Counted from the stretch's first letter, positions 16,846-28,512 are shown. The stretch: DNA of 64,000 nucleotides from Marilutibacter maris (GCF_006546735.2 NZ_VICD02000304.1:1-64000), one strand, 5' to 3'. Notes: generated by a model not told the origin, from the sequence alone. Program-made: numbers and translations.

Positions 16846-17190
16846 GTAGGCGCGGCGTGAGGCGCGATCCCCGGGCTGCGCGCCCGGGAATCCCCAAAGT
16901 TTGCTTCCGCAAACCCTGGGCCCCGCCGTTGCGCTCCCACACCCCCATTCGCGCTGCGCGCGAATCGCCCCCTAACTTAGGGGGGAACGATATCCGGCTA
17001 CGCCCGGATATCTCCCAAAATTTGCTTCGCAAACCCTGGGCCCCGCCGTTGCGCTGCCACACCCCCATTCGCGCTGCGCGCGAATCGCCCCCTAACTTAG
17101 GGGGCTGGGGCCGTCGACCATGCCGTAGGAGCGGCGTGAGCCGCGAGGGGCTTTTTGCGGCAAGGCCCATCGCGGCTTGTGCCGCGCTGG
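16846..17190. repeat. Intergenic repeat cluster: two tandem copies of a four-hairpin element flanked by short palindromic units
   Basis: The whole 16773-17281 gap lacks a gene. Copy 1 (16869-16985) and copy 2 (16989-17104) run in tandem with an exact 120-base period; bases 16911-16980 and 17031-17100 differ at a single position. Each copy has four hairpins in order: stem 1 (CCCGGG...CCCGGG in copy 1, ATATCCGG...CCGGATAT in copy 2), TTTGC...GCAAA, ATTCGCGC...GCGCGAAT and CCCCCTAA...TTAGGGGG. Before and after sit short palindromes (16846-16867 and 17125-17146, core GCGGC-GTGA-GCCGC), followed by an inverted relative near 17170. Confidence 0.9.
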
Positions 17191-17281
17191 CGAAAAACCC
17201 GCGGCCCTCGGCCCCGTACAATGGCCGGTCAGCCGTGGTCAGACGGCACACGAAGCGCCATCGTTTGAGAAGAGCCACCGC

Positions 17282-19476
<2,195 letters not shown>

Positions 19477-19592
19477 ACCGGCTCCGGTCGCGGCTGCCGT
19501 CCTCCGGGGCGCAGCCGGCCGGAGCGGGACGCCGGTGGGCCCGGGCCGCCTCGTGGCATAATCCCCCGTTATTTCGCTCCAGGACGTCCCTG

Positions 19593-19934
19593 ATGAACCT
19601 GCCCGACCTGCTGATCACCCCGGCCCATGCCCTGATCGCCGCCGCTCCGGCCGCGCCCGGCATGGGCATGCAGCTGCTGTTCCCGATCGCGCTGATCGCG
19701 ATCATGTACTTCCTGATGATCCGCCCGCAGATGAAGCGGCAGAAGGAGCACCGGGCCATGCTGGAGAAGCTGGCCAAGGGCGACGAGGTCATCACCAACG
19801 GCGGCATCGCCGGTACCGTCAGCGATATCGGCGAGAGCTTCGTCACGGTCCAGATCGCCGACAACGTCCAGGTTCGCGTGCAGAAGGGCGCGATCTCCAA
19901 CGTGCTGCCCAAGGGCACCTTGAAGTCGGCCTGA
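19593..19934 (+). CDS. yajC: Sec translocon accessory subunit YajC
   Basis: YajC is the small inner-membrane partner of SecDF. This 113-residue protein has one membrane helix (about 27-45, LLFPIALIAIMYFLMI) followed immediately by the family's RPQMKRQKEHRAML motif and a cytoplasmic beta-rich domain with GDEVITNGGIAGTV. ATG 19593 follows an AGGA site. The gap behind tgt contains TGGCATAATCC (near 19554-19564), which could hold a -10 element, but no convincing -35 was seen. SecD follows 209 bases later; I saw no feature in that stretch. Confidence 0.95.
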   Translation: MNLPDLLITPAHALIAAAPAAPGMGMQLLFPIALIAIMYFLMIRPQMKRQKEHRAMLEKLAKGDEVITNGGIAGTVSDIGESFVTVQIADNVQVRVQKGAISNVLPKGTLKSA

Positions 19935-20143
19935 ATCGCCACCACCGCTGAGGAGGCCCCGGGGGAGTTCGGGGTTTCTGGCAGGCAGTGGAAGGTTCGA
20001 CCCGCGGCGCGCGTGAGCGTCCGCCGCGGCCAGGCCGGTCCGGACGGTTCCGGATCGGCCGACTCGGGGAGCGGCCGGGACGGTCGTTTCGCTGATTGCC
20101 CCAATATTTCTGGTGGCCCGGTGGCCGCCGCAGGATCCGTTAG

Positions 20144-22012
20144 ATGCTGACTTACGCGCGCTGGAAGTACGCCCTCCTCCTGGTCATCCTGATCCTCAGC
20201 AGCCTGTATGCGCTGCCCAACGTGTTCCCGCAGGACCCGTCGGTGCAGATCAGCGCCAATCGCGGCGCGGTGGTGGACGAGGCCCTGAAGACCCGTGTCG
20301 AGGCCAACCTGGAGAAGGCCGGTGTGGCCGCGAAGGCGGTCGATATCGACGGCGACAACCTGCTGGTGCGCCTGGCCGACCCCGATGCCCAGGTCAAGGC
20401 GGCCGATGCGCTGCGCCCGGACCTGGGCAACGACTTCGTGGTCGCGCTGAACCTGGCCTCGACCGTGCCCGACTGGCTGGAGAAGCTCGGCGGCAAGCCG
20501 ATGCTGCTGGGCCTGGATCTGCAGGGCGGCGTCCACTTCACCATGCAGGTCGACCAGAAGGCCGCTCTCGACAAGCGCCTGGAGGCGACCGCCGAGGACG
20601 TGCGCGTGCTGCTGCGCGAGAAGCGCATCCGTTACACCTCGGTCGAGCGCCGCGCTGGCGGCCGGACCATCGTCGCCACCCTCAGCGATGCCGCGGAAGC
20701 CGAGAAGGCGCGCGAGGCGATCGTGCTCAGCCAGCCGACCCTGCTGGCGTCCACCACCGGCAACTCGGTCAGCGTGGAGATGAGCGACAACGAGCTGCGC
20801 CAGCTGGCGATCGACGCGATCGAACAGAACGTCGGCACCCTGCGCAACCGCGTCAACGCGCTGGGCGTCGCCGAGCCGATCATCCAGCGCCAGGGCGAGG
20901 ACCGCATCGTGGTCCAGCTGCCCGGTGTGCAGGACACCGCCCAGGCCAAGCGCGTGCTGGGCGCGACCGCGACCCTGGAGTGGCGCGCGGTGGTCGAGGG
21001 CAACGCCTACGACGCCCGCGACACCGGCATCGTGCCGCCCGAGGCGCGGCTGTACCAGCGCAAGGAACTCGGCCCCGACGGCGAGCCGGTGCCGGTCCTG
21101 CTCAGCAAGCGGGTGATCGCGTCCGGCGACCAGATGGTCAGCGCCTCCTCGGGCATGGACCCGCAGTCGGGCACTCCCTCGGTCAGCGTGCGCCTGAACG
21201 GCGCCGGCGGCCAGCGCATGTTCGAGTTCACCAGCGAGAACGTCGGCAAGCCGATGGCGGTGGTCTACATCGAACGAGTGCCCGAGGTCCGGGTCGTCGA
21301 CGGCGAGGAGGTGCGCAGCACCCGCGTCGACGAGGAGGTGATCTCGATCGCGACCATCCAGGGCGTGTTCGGCAAGGAGTTCCAGACCACCGGCCTGGAC
21401 AGCACCAAGGAAGCGGCCAACCTGGCCCTGCTGCTGCGCTCGGGCTCGCTGGCGGCGCCGATGGACTTCATCGAGGAGCGCATCGTCGGTCCGAGCCTGG
21501 GCCGCGAGAACGTCGAGCGCGGCATGACCGCGATCAAGTACTCCTTCTTCTTCATCCTCGGCTTCTTCCTGGTCTACTACCGCATGTTCGGCGTGATCAC
21601 CACGATCGCGCTGCTGCTGAACCTGCTGATGGTGGTCGCGGTGATGTCGCTGTTCGGGGCCACCATGACCCTGCCGGGCATGGCCGGCATCGCGCTGACG
21701 GTCGGCTTCTCGGTCGACGCCAACGTGCTGATCAACGAGCGAATACGCGAGGAATTGCGGGCCGGACTGCCGGCCAAGGCCGCGATCGCCGCCGGCTACG
21801 ATCGCGCGGTCGGCACGATCGCCGACGCCAACATCACCGCCGTGCTGGCCGGCATCGCGCTGTTCGCGTTCGGCACCGGTCCGGTCAAGGGCTTCGCGGT
21901 CGCCCTGATCGTCGGCATCGGCACCTCGATGTACACCGCGGTCTCGGCCTCGCGCGCCATCGCCACCCTGATCTACGGCGGTCGCCGCAAGCTCAAGTCC
22001 CTCGCCATCTAG
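20144..22012 (+). CDS. secD: Protein translocase subunit SecD
   Basis: SecD uses the proton-motive force to help pull proteins through SecYEG. The 622-residue protein has an N-terminal helix (about 7-27), a large periplasmic region including GLDLQGGVHFTMQVD near residue 125 and the RNRVNALGVAEPIIQRQG block near 235, then a cluster of five helices (about 455-605). GFSVDANVLINERIREEL near 525 is the conserved transmembrane motif with the functional Asp. Length is typical. It is followed 90 bases later by secF on the same strand, as usual. Confidence 0.97.
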   Translation: MLTYARWKYALLLVILILSSLYALPNVFPQDPSVQISANRGAVVDEALKTRVEANLEKAGVAAKAVDIDGDNLLVRLADPDAQVKAADALRPDLGNDFVVALNLASTVPDWLEKLGGKPMLLGLDLQGGVHFTMQVDQKAALDKRLEATAEDVRVLLREKRIRYTSVERRAGGRTIVATLSDAAEAEKAREAIVLSQPTLLASTTGNSVSVEMSDNELRQLAIDAIEQNVGTLRNRVNALGVAEPIIQRQGEDRIVVQLPGVQDTAQAKRVLGATATLEWRAVVEGNAYDARDTGIVPPEARLYQRKELGPDGEPVPVLLSKRVIASGDQMVSASSGMDPQSGTPSVSVRLNGAGGQRMFEFTSENVGKPMAVVYIERVPEVRVVDGEEVRSTRVDEEVISIATIQGVFGKEFQTTGLDSTKEAANLALLLRSGSLAAPMDFIEERIVGPSLGRENVERGMTAIKYSFFFILGFFLVYYRMFGVITTIALLLNLLMVVAVMSLFGATMTLPGMAGIALTVGFSVDANVLINERIREELRAGLPAKAAIAAGYDRAVGTIADANITAVLAGIALFAFGTGPVKGFAVALIVGIGTSMYTAVSASRAIATLIYGGRRKLKSLAI

Positions 22013-22102
22013 CCAGCCGCATCCGCGGCCGGCCCGGCGATGGGCCGCCGCGCAGTCGCGGGTCCGGCGCTTGTCCGGCCCGCGGATAACCAGGAATCGA
22101 GA

Positions 22103-23062
22103 ATGAAACCTTTCAACCTGTTTCCCTACGACAGCAAGATCGACTTCATGCGCCTGGGGCGCGTGTCGCTGACGATCGCGGCCTTGCTGGTGCTGGGGTC
22201 GATCGCGGCGATGACGTTCAAGGGCTTCAACTTCGCCCTCGACTTCACCGGCGGCACCGTGACCGAGATGCGCTTCGAGCAGCCGGTCGACGTCGACGAC
22301 GTGCGCGCGCGGCTGGGCGAGGCCGGCTACGGCAATGCCCAGGTGCAGACCTTCGGCTCCGGCAACGACCTGCTGATCCGGGTGCAGCCCAAGGGCGAGG
22401 ACGAGGAGGGCGGCGCCGACCAGGACACCGCCCGCGAGATCCAGCAGGCGCTGGCGATCCCGGGCAATGCGGGCACCGTGCTGAAGAGCGACTTCGTCGG
22501 TCCGCAGGTCGGCAAGGAGATCGCCATCAACGGCATCTGGGCGCTGATCTTCGTGGTCGTCGGCTTCATGATCTACATCTCGTTCCGGTTCGAGAAGAAG
22601 TTCGCCGTCGCCGCGACCCTGACCACTCTGCACGACGTGGTCGTGGTCACCGGCTGGTTCGCGCTCAGCGGGCACGAGTTCGATCTGACCGTGCTGGCCG
22701 GCATCCTGTCGGTGATGGGCTTCTCGATCAACGACACCATCGTGGTGTTCGACCGCATCCGCGAGAACTTCCGTTCGATGCGCGCCGACTCGCGGACGGT
22801 GATCAACGCGGCGATCAACCAGACCCTGTCGCGTACCGTGATCACCTCGTTCGTGGCGATCCTGACCATGCTCGCCCTGTACGTCTACGGCGGCGGTTCG
22901 TTGCGCGGCCTGGCCGAGTCGATGCTGATCGGCGCGGTGATCGGCACCCTGTCGTCGATCTTCGTCGCCAGTACCCTGCTGAGCTTCGGCCCACTGAAGG
23001 TGACCAAGCAGGACCTGATGCCGAAGGCACGCGACGAAGAGGCGCTGGCCCGCAGGCCGTAA
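22103..23062 (+). CDS. secF: Protein translocase subunit SecF
   Basis: This 319-residue partner of SecD has a first helix (about 22-42), a short periplasmic domain beginning FALDFTGGTVTEMRF, and five C-terminal helices. ILSVMGFSINDTIVVFDRIREN near residue 205-226 is the SecF signature. ATG 22103 (MKPFNLFPYDSKIDFMRLGR) is the family start and follows CAGGAATC; the frame continues upstream but has no role. A strong terminator 20 bases after the stop ends the queA-secF run. Confidence 0.97.
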   Translation: MKPFNLFPYDSKIDFMRLGRVSLTIAALLVLGSIAAMTFKGFNFALDFTGGTVTEMRFEQPVDVDDVRARLGEAGYGNAQVQTFGSGNDLLIRVQPKGEDEEGGADQDTAREIQQALAIPGNAGTVLKSDFVGPQVGKEIAINGIWALIFVVVGFMIYISFRFEKKFAVAATLTTLHDVVVVTGWFALSGHEFDLTVLAGILSVMGFSINDTIVVFDRIRENFRSMRADSRTVINAAINQTLSRTVITSFVAILTMLALYVYGGGSLRGLAESMLIGAVIGTLSSIFVASTLLSFGPLKVTKQDLMPKARDEEALARRP

Positions 23063-23081
23063 GCGTCGGTGCCGGAACACG

Positions 23082-23110
23082 AAAAGGCCGCGCATCGCGC
23101 GGCCTTTTTT
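23082..23110 (+). terminator. Intrinsic terminator after secF
   Basis: AAAAGGCCGCGC (23082-23093) pairs perfectly with GCGCGGCCTTTT (23097-23108) across a 3-base loop and is followed by further Ts. It is well placed to end the queA-tgt-yajC-secDF transcript. Confidence 0.93.
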
Positions 23111-23162
23111 GTTGCCGATCGGTCGGAGGGGGCCGTGCCGCGCGCAGGTCGCGTTGTCACTA

Positions 23163-23515
23163 CGCGCGAATCGCCCCCTGACTCGGGGGGAGGCGGACGA
23201 AGCTCTTCGTAGGGGCGGCGTGAGCCGCGATGGGCTTTCGCGGAAAACCCGGTCGCAGCTTACGCAGCTCCTACAGAAGCGATGGCCTTCTCACGTAGGA
23301 ACGGCGTGAGCCGCGACCCCCGGGCTGCGCCCGGATATATCCCAAAGTCTGCTGCGCAAACCATGCGCCCCGCCGTTGCGCGGCCAGACCCCATTCGCGC
23401 GACGCGCGAATCGGGCTCGGGTCAGGGGCGGGCGAAAGCTCTTCGTAGCAGCGGCGCAAGCCGCGATTGGGCTTTCATGGGAAGGCTTCATCGCGGCTTG
23501 TGCCGCTCCCGTAGG
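23163..23515. repeat. Second intergenic repeat cluster between secF and suhB
   Basis: The gene-free stretch 23111-23531 is mostly repeats. A fragment of the four-hairpin element (last two hairpins, 23163-23190) is followed by short palindromic units at 23209-23230 and 23295-23316, a diverged full four-hairpin copy at about 23317-23427, and another short unit at 23445-23466 with an inverted partner near 23488-23510. The short units share the frame GTAGGAGCGGC-GTGA-GCCGCGA with scattered substitutions. No coding region is supported here. Confidence 0.85.
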
Positions 23516-23531
23516 AGCAAGCCCGCGGTAC

Positions 23532-24362
23532 TCAGCTGAACGCCGCGGCGTAGCCGGTGTCGACGATCTTCTTCTGCAGCTGTTCGCAGACCTTGAGGTT
23601 GCCGGCGACCAGGGTGCGCGGCGCGGTGCCGCGGGCATCCATCGGCCCGCTGCTGCGACCGCGGAAATCGCAGACCTTGCCGCCGGCCTCGCGCACCATC
23701 AGCGCACCGGCGGCGATGTCCCAGGGCTTCACCCCGGCTTCGAAGTAGGCGTCGGCGCGGCCGCAGGCGACGTAGGCCAGGTCCAGCGCGGCGGAACCGG
23801 TGCGGCGGATGTCCTCGGCTTCCAGCAGCAGGTTGTCGACGGTCTTGAGCTGGGCGCTGGCGCGGCTGCGCTCGCGCGGCGGGAAGCCGGTGACGATCAC
23901 CGCGCCGCCGATGTCCTTGCGCTCGGCCACGCGCACGCGCTTGCCGTTGAGCTGGGTGCCGCTGCCCTTGCTGGCGGTGAACAGGTCGTTGCGGATCGGG
24001 TCGAAGATCACCCCGTGGACCGGTTCGCCGTTCTCGACCAGGGCGATCGAGACGCAGAAGTGGGGGAAGCCGCGCAGGTAGTTGCTGGTGCCGTCGAGCG
24101 GATCGATGACCCAGGTGAAGCGCTGGTTGTAGCCGCTGCCGGCGCTGCTGCCGCTTTCCTCGCCGAGGAAGCCGTAGTCCGGATGGGCGCGCTTGAGCTC
24201 GCGGATGACGACCTTCTCGGCCTCCTCGTCGACTTCGCTGGCATAGTCCTGGCGGTCCTTCTCGACCACGTTCAGCGCGTCCAGGCGGTGCATGTGCCGC
24301 AGCAGCACGTTGCCGGCTGCGCGGGCGGCCTTGACCATGAGGGTGACGGCGGGTTTCTGCAT
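23532..24362 (-). CDS. suhB: SuhB-type inositol-1-monophosphatase
   Basis: SuhB is a Mg/Li-sensitive inositol monophosphatase that in E. coli also joins the rRNA antitermination complex. The 276-residue protein has the metal-site motifs [10 protein letters not shown] (near 43), GEESG (near 67), [19 protein letters not shown] (near 83-101) and [16 protein letters not shown] (near 210-226). The ATG at 24362 ([17 protein letters not shown]) gives the usual N-terminus; the frame is open upstream on that strand but overlaps trmJ. It is divergent from trmJ across 130 bases, an arrangement seen near secDF in related bacteria. Confidence 0.95.
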   Translation of the reverse strand: MQKPAVTLMVKAARAAGNVLLRHMHRLDALNVVEKDRQDYASEVDEEAEKVVIRELKRAHPDYGFLGEESGSSAGSGYNQRFTWVIDPLDGTSNYLRGFPHFCVSIALVENGEPVHGVIFDPIRNDLFTASKGSGTQLNGKRVRVAERKDIGGAVIVTGFPPRERSRASAQLKTVDNLLLEAEDIRRTGSAALDLAYVACGRADAYFEAGVKPWDIAAGALMVREAGGKVCDFRGRSSGPMDARGTAPRTLVAGNLKVCEQLQKKIVDTGYAAAFS

Positions 24363-24492
24363 GGCGGTACGGCCTCGACGGATGAGGTGGCCCGGGCCCT
24401 GCGGCCGCGAGCGGACTGGAGAGGAGTGAAAGAGCGGCCCGGCAGTGGCATGCCGAGGCATGGCCGGGGCGCGGAGTTTACCATTGGCGGCG

Positions 24493-25302
24493 ATGACTAC
24501 CCATTCCAACCCTGAACCGACGGCCTCCGGGTCGTCGGCCGCCGCGGCCACGGCCGCGCGCATCCGCATCGTGCTGGTCGGCACCCAGCATCCCGGTAAC
24601 ATCGGCTCGGCGGCCCGGGCGATGAAGACCATGGGCCTGGACCGGCTGGTGCTGGTCGCGCCCGAGGTCGCCCCCAATCGCGAATCCGAGGCGCTGGCGG
24701 CCGGTGCCGACGACGTGCTGGCCGCGGCCCGCACCTGCGCGACCGTGGCCGAGGCGGTGTCCGATTGCACCCTGGTGCTGGGCTGCACCGCGCGCAGCCG
24801 CCGGATCGCCCTGGACCAGTTGGCGCCGCGCGAGGCCGCTTCGCGGCTGGTGGCTCGGGCGGGCAGCGGCGGCGAGGTCGCGCTGCTGTTCGGGCGCGAG
24901 CGTACCGGCCTGGACAACGAAGAGCTGCAGCTGTGCCATGCCGCCGTGCATATCCCGGCCAACCCCGACTACAGCTCGCTGAACCTCGCCGCCGCGGTGC
25001 AGGTGCTGTCCTACGAGCTGCGCCTGGCCCTGCTCGACGCCGGCGCCGGCGCGGAGCCGGCCCGCGTCGACCCGCCGGCCTCGCACGCCGAGCTGGAAGG
25101 CTTCTTCGGCCAGCTGGGCGAGGTCCTGGAGCAGATCGACTTCCACAAGGGGCGCAGTCCGGAGTCGGCGTTGCGCAAGTTCCGCCGGCTGTTCCTGCGC
25201 GCCGACCTCGACGCCCGCGAGGTGCGGCTGCTGCGCGGGGTGCTGGCCGATGTCGAGCGCAGCGTGCGGCTGGCTGGGGCCGATGGCGCCGGCCAGGGAT
25301 GA
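24493..25302 (+). CDS. trmJ: tRNA (cytidine/uridine-32-2'-O)-methyltransferase
   Basis: TrmJ is a SPOUT-class enzyme that methylates the ribose of nucleotide 32 in tRNA with SAM. The 269-residue protein has [20 protein letters not shown] near residues 25-44, [15 protein letters not shown] near 135, and the knotted SAM site [22 protein letters not shown] near 155-176, then the family's C-terminal extension (about 200-269). ATG 24493 is chosen because earlier in-frame codons would reach into the suhB promoter region. The start of the protein (residues 1-24) is Ser/Ala-rich and not conserved. Confidence 0.94.
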   Translation: MTTHSNPEPTASGSSAAAATAARIRIVLVGTQHPGNIGSAARAMKTMGLDRLVLVAPEVAPNRESEALAAGADDVLAAARTCATVAEAVSDCTLVLGCTARSRRIALDQLAPREAASRLVARAGSGGEVALLFGRERTGLDNEELQLCHAAVHIPANPDYSSLNLAAAVQVLSYELRLALLDAGAGAEPARVDPPASHAELEGFFGQLGEVLEQIDFHKGRSPESALRKFRRLFLRADLDAREVRLLRGVLADVERSVRLAGADGAGQG

Positions 25303-25398
25303 GGCGGCCCCGGCCGCGGGCGCGGTGCCGGCGATAGCGGCCGATGCCGGTTTTCGATTAGTCTGGCCGCCAGGTTTCCCGTTTGTGGCCATTCGTCC

Positions 25399-26340
25399 TT
25401 GATCGTACGCCTGTCGTGCCTCCTGGTGCTGTTGATCGGCCTGACTCTGCCGCCGGCGGGACGGGCCGAGGACGGGCAGGTCGCCGGCTCGGCCGACGAC
25501 GCCCATATCCTGGTGTTGGGCCGCATCAGCGACGACCCCAAGGCGCATTTCGAGCAGCTCAAGCCGCTGCTGGACTACGTGGTGCCGAGAATGGCCGACG
25601 TCGGCATCCGCGAAGGCCGGATCCTGATGGCCAAGGATCCGCAGCAGATGGCCAGCTATCTGCGCCGCGGCCGGGTCGACTGGATCACCGAGACCAGCGG
25701 TACCGCGATGGTGATGCGCGAGCGGGCCGGCGCGGCGCCGCTGGTGCTGACCGAACGCGACGGCACCAGCCACTACCACAGCATCTTCTTCGCTCGCCGC
25801 GACAGCGGACTGGGCTCGCTGGACGAGTTGCGCGGGCATTCGGTGGCGTTCCAGCGCCCATCCTCGACCAGCGCCTATTTCGTGCCGGCGGCGGCGATGC
25901 TCGACCGCGGCCTGGTCCTGGAAATGCTGCTGTCGCCGATGGATCACGCCGGCGCCGACACCGTGGGCTATCTGTTCGCCCGTTCCGAGCTCAATATCTC
26001 CACCTGGGTCCACAAGCGCCTGGTCGATGTCGGGGTGATGAGCAATCTGGACTGGGAGAACCCGCGGCGGATGCCGCCTGGGTTCAAGGATGACTTCGTC
26101 GTCATCGGCGAGACCCCCGAGTTCCCGCGCGCGGTCGAACTGGTGCGCGGCAATCTCGACTCGCGGGTGCGCGAACGCCTGCGCCAGGTGCTGATCGAGG
26201 CGGCCGCGGACCCCGAGGCCGGCGATGCCCTGAAGCGCTTCTTCAGGACCACCCGGTTCCTGCCGGTGGACCCGGCCTCGACCCGCGCGCTGGACCATGT
26301 CGCCGCGGGGGTCAGGCGGGTGCGGGCGGACGTCGAATGA
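25399..26340 (+). CDS. PhnD/transferrin-like periplasmic binding protein, sensor partner
   Basis: This 313-residue protein has a signal peptide (about 1-24) and one PhnD-like (phosphate/phosphonate-binding type) solute-binding domain: HILVLGRISDDPKAHFEQLKPL, a Ser/Thr-rich ligand loop ITETSGTAMVM near 95, SLDELRGHSVAFQRPSSTSAYF near 140-160. No ABC permease or ATPase is next to it. Instead its stop overlaps the start of a GGDEF-EAL protein (ATGA). By analogy with the NspS-MbaA pair of Vibrio cholerae, it probably reports a periplasmic ligand to that c-di-GMP enzyme. The start appears to be TTG 25399; no ATG or GTG fits the signal peptide better. The ligand is unknown. Confidence 0.8.
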   Translation: MIVRLSCLLVLLIGLTLPPAGRAEDGQVAGSADDAHILVLGRISDDPKAHFEQLKPLLDYVVPRMADVGIREGRILMAKDPQQMASYLRRGRVDWITETSGTAMVMRERAGAAPLVLTERDGTSHYHSIFFARRDSGLGSLDELRGHSVAFQRPSSTSAYFVPAAAMLDRGLVLEMLLSPMDHAGADTVGYLFARSELNISTWVHKRLVDVGVMSNLDWENPRRMPPGFKDDFVVIGETPEFPRAVELVRGNLDSRVRERLRQVLIEAAADPEAGDALKRFFRTTRFLPVDPASTRALDHVAAGVRRVRADVE

Positions 26341-28472
26341 AGCTCCGCAACGGCCTGCAGGCGAAGTTCCTGCTGATCATGGCGCTGGCCCTGGTGGTCC
26401 AGCTGCTGCTCCTGGCGGTGCTGCTGCAACGCCAGGAGCGGGCCCAGGAAGAGGTGATCACGGTCACCCGCGACGCGATGGCCGGCGTCTCCAGCGACAG
26501 CCTGCGCCGGCGCGGCGAGGGCATGGTGCTCCAGCTCGGCGAGGCGCTGACCAATCCGCTGTACTACTTCGACCTCGATGCGATCGGCAGCCTGACCGCG
26601 TCCGCGCTGAACCAGGCCGATGCGCGCTACGTCCTGGTCTACGACGCCGAGGGCAACATCATCCACGACGGCAGCGAGACCATTCCCAGCTACGGCAAGC
26701 GCATGGACGACGTGTTCGCCGACGAGGTGATCGCGTCGGGCTCGCTGCTGACCCAGTTCAGCGAGGAGCTGATGGACGTGTCCGCGCCGATCCTGATCGG
26801 CGACCGCCGCCTGGGCGGGGTGAGGGTCGGCTTCGATCTGGAGGTCGCGCGCGGCTTCCAGGATCGTGCGGTCGCCGAGATGCGCAGCCAGCTCGACGGT
26901 CTGGGCAGCCGCCAGTTGCTGTGGGCGGCGGCGATGGCCGGCGGCATCGTCCTGCTGGGAGCGGTGATCCTGTGGTTGATCCAGCGCTGGCTGGTGAGTC
27001 CGATCCGGCTGCTGGCCGATTCCGCACGCCAGATCGAGGCGGGGCGGTTCGAGGTCGATCTGCCGACCAGCCGCCGCCGCGACGAGGTCGGCGAGCTGAT
27101 GCGCGCGTTCAGCCGGATGAGCGCGAGCCTGGCGCGGCACGACCGCGATATCCGGCGGATGGCCTATACCGATTCGCTGACCGGGCTGTCGAACCGGCTG
27201 GCGTTCCGCGAGGCGCTGGACGAGCAGCTGCTGAGGATCCGCGGGGCGGGGCAGCAACTGGCGCTGCTGTTCGCCGACATCGACGACTTCAAGCGGGTCA
27301 ACGACACCCTCGGCCACGATGCCGGCGACGAGGTGCTGGTGCAGTGCTCGGCGCGCATCCGCGACACCATCCTGCGTCATGCCGGCGACAACGCCCTGCT
27401 GGCGCGCTTCGGCGGCGACGAGTTCGTGATCCTGGTCCACGCCTCGCCGAAGGAGGGACAGGACGTGCGCGCGGTGGCGATGGCGCTGGCCGACGCCCTG
27501 GTCGCGGAGCTGGGACAGCCGATCATGACCCAGGAGCGCCAGGTGTTCCTCGGCACTTCGATCGGCATCACCCTGTTCCCGGACGACGCCTCGACCGCGA
27601 CCGCGTTGATGAAGAACGGCGACATCGCGATGTACCAGGCGAAGGTCGCCGGCAAGAACTGCTACCGCTTCTACAGCCGGGCGATGGACCTGGCGGTGGA
27701 GCGCAGGGTCAACCTGGAGCACGAGCTGCGCGGGGCCTGGGACCGTGGCGAGCTGAGCCTGGTCTACCAGCCGGTCTACCGGCTGGCCGATCGCACCATG
27801 GTCGGCGCCGAGGCGCTGCTGCGCTGGAACCACCCGCGGCACGGCCAGGTGGCGCCGTCGGTCTTCATCGACGTGGCCGAGCAGAGCGGGCTGATCGAGA
27901 CCCTGGGCCCGCAGGTGCTGCGCGCGGCCTGCAGCGAGGCGGTGCGCTGGCAGCAGTTGCGGCCGTCGGCGGAGCCGCTGTCGGTCGCGGTCAACGTGTC
28001 CTCGCGGCAGCTGCGCAGCGGCGGCGAACTGGTGCAGGTGGTCGCCGACTGCCTGCGCGACACCGGGTTGGAGCCGGAGCGGCTGCACCTGGAGCTGACC
28101 GAGACCGCGGTGATCGGCGACGAGGTCCACGCCAGCGAGATGCTCGCGCAGCTGCGCGAGACCGGCATCAAGGTGTTGCTGGACGACTTCGGCACCGGTT
28201 TCTCGGGCCTGAGCCATCTGCGCCGGGTCCCGGTCGACGGGGTCAAGATCGACCGCAGCTTCATCGCCGACATCCTGCGCGACCCGGACGACCTGGCCCT
28301 GACCAGCGCGATCATCGCGATGGCGCACTCGCTGGGGATCACGGTGATCGCCGAGGGCGTCGAGAAAGCCGGCCAGTACGCGCTGCTGCGCGAGCGCGGC
28401 TGCGACCAGGCCCAGGGCTACTGGCTGGGGCAGCCGGTGCCGGCGAACGAATTCCTGGCCCTGCTGGGCTGA
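26337..28472 (+). CDS. Membrane-bound GGDEF-EAL c-di-GMP enzyme
   Basis: This 711-residue protein has a first membrane helix (about 10-31), a periplasmic domain (32-198), a second helix (about 199-221), a HAMP linker, then GGDEF and EAL domains. GGDEF is intact (residues 359-363), but the inhibitory RxxD site upstream is absent. The EAL domain is also intact: EALLRW at 492, ELTETAV, LDDFGTGFSG, VKIDRSF and AEGVE. It could therefore both make and break c-di-GMP. Start ATG 26337 overlaps the PhnD-like gene's stop, so sensor and enzyme are made together. The balance of activities would be set by the binding protein, which is inference. Confidence 0.92.
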   Translation: MKLRNGLQAKFLLIMALALVVQLLLLAVLLQRQERAQEEVITVTRDAMAGVSSDSLRRRGEGMVLQLGEALTNPLYYFDLDAIGSLTASALNQADARYVLVYDAEGNIIHDGSETIPSYGKRMDDVFADEVIASGSLLTQFSEELMDVSAPILIGDRRLGGVRVGFDLEVARGFQDRAVAEMRSQLDGLGSRQLLWAAAMAGGIVLLGAVILWLIQRWLVSPIRLLADSARQIEAGRFEVDLPTSRRRDEVGELMRAFSRMSASLARHDRDIRRMAYTDSLTGLSNRLAFREALDEQLLRIRGAGQQLALLFADIDDFKRVNDTLGHDAGDEVLVQCSARIRDTILRHAGDNALLARFGGDEFVILVHASPKEGQDVRAVAMALADALVAELGQPIMTQERQVFLGTSIGITLFPDDASTATALMKNGDIAMYQAKVAGKNCYRFYSRAMDLAVERRVNLEHELRGAWDRGELSLVYQPVYRLADRTMVGAEALLRWNHPRHGQVAPSVFIDVAEQSGLIETLGPQVLRAACSEAVRWQQLRPSAEPLSVAVNVSSRQLRSGGELVQVVADCLRDTGLEPERLHLELTETAVIGDEVHASEMLAQLRETGIKVLLDDFGTGFSGLSHLRRVPVDGVKIDRSFIADILRDPDDLALTSAIIAMAHSLGITVIAEGVEKAGQYALLRERGCDQAQGYWLGQPVPANEFLALLG

Positions 28473-28512
28473 GTCCTGGCGGGGCCGCTGTACGGCCGTC
28501 CGCGCGCAGCGG

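Noticed and set aside
16869-17104. Tandem repeats that could be taken for a CRISPR array
   Set aside because: There are only two long copies, with no spacers of uniform length, internal hairpins, and no cas genes in the window.
25399-25401. An ATG or GTG start for the PhnD-like gene
   Set aside because: None fits the signal peptide; TTG at this position does, though an alternative start remains possible.
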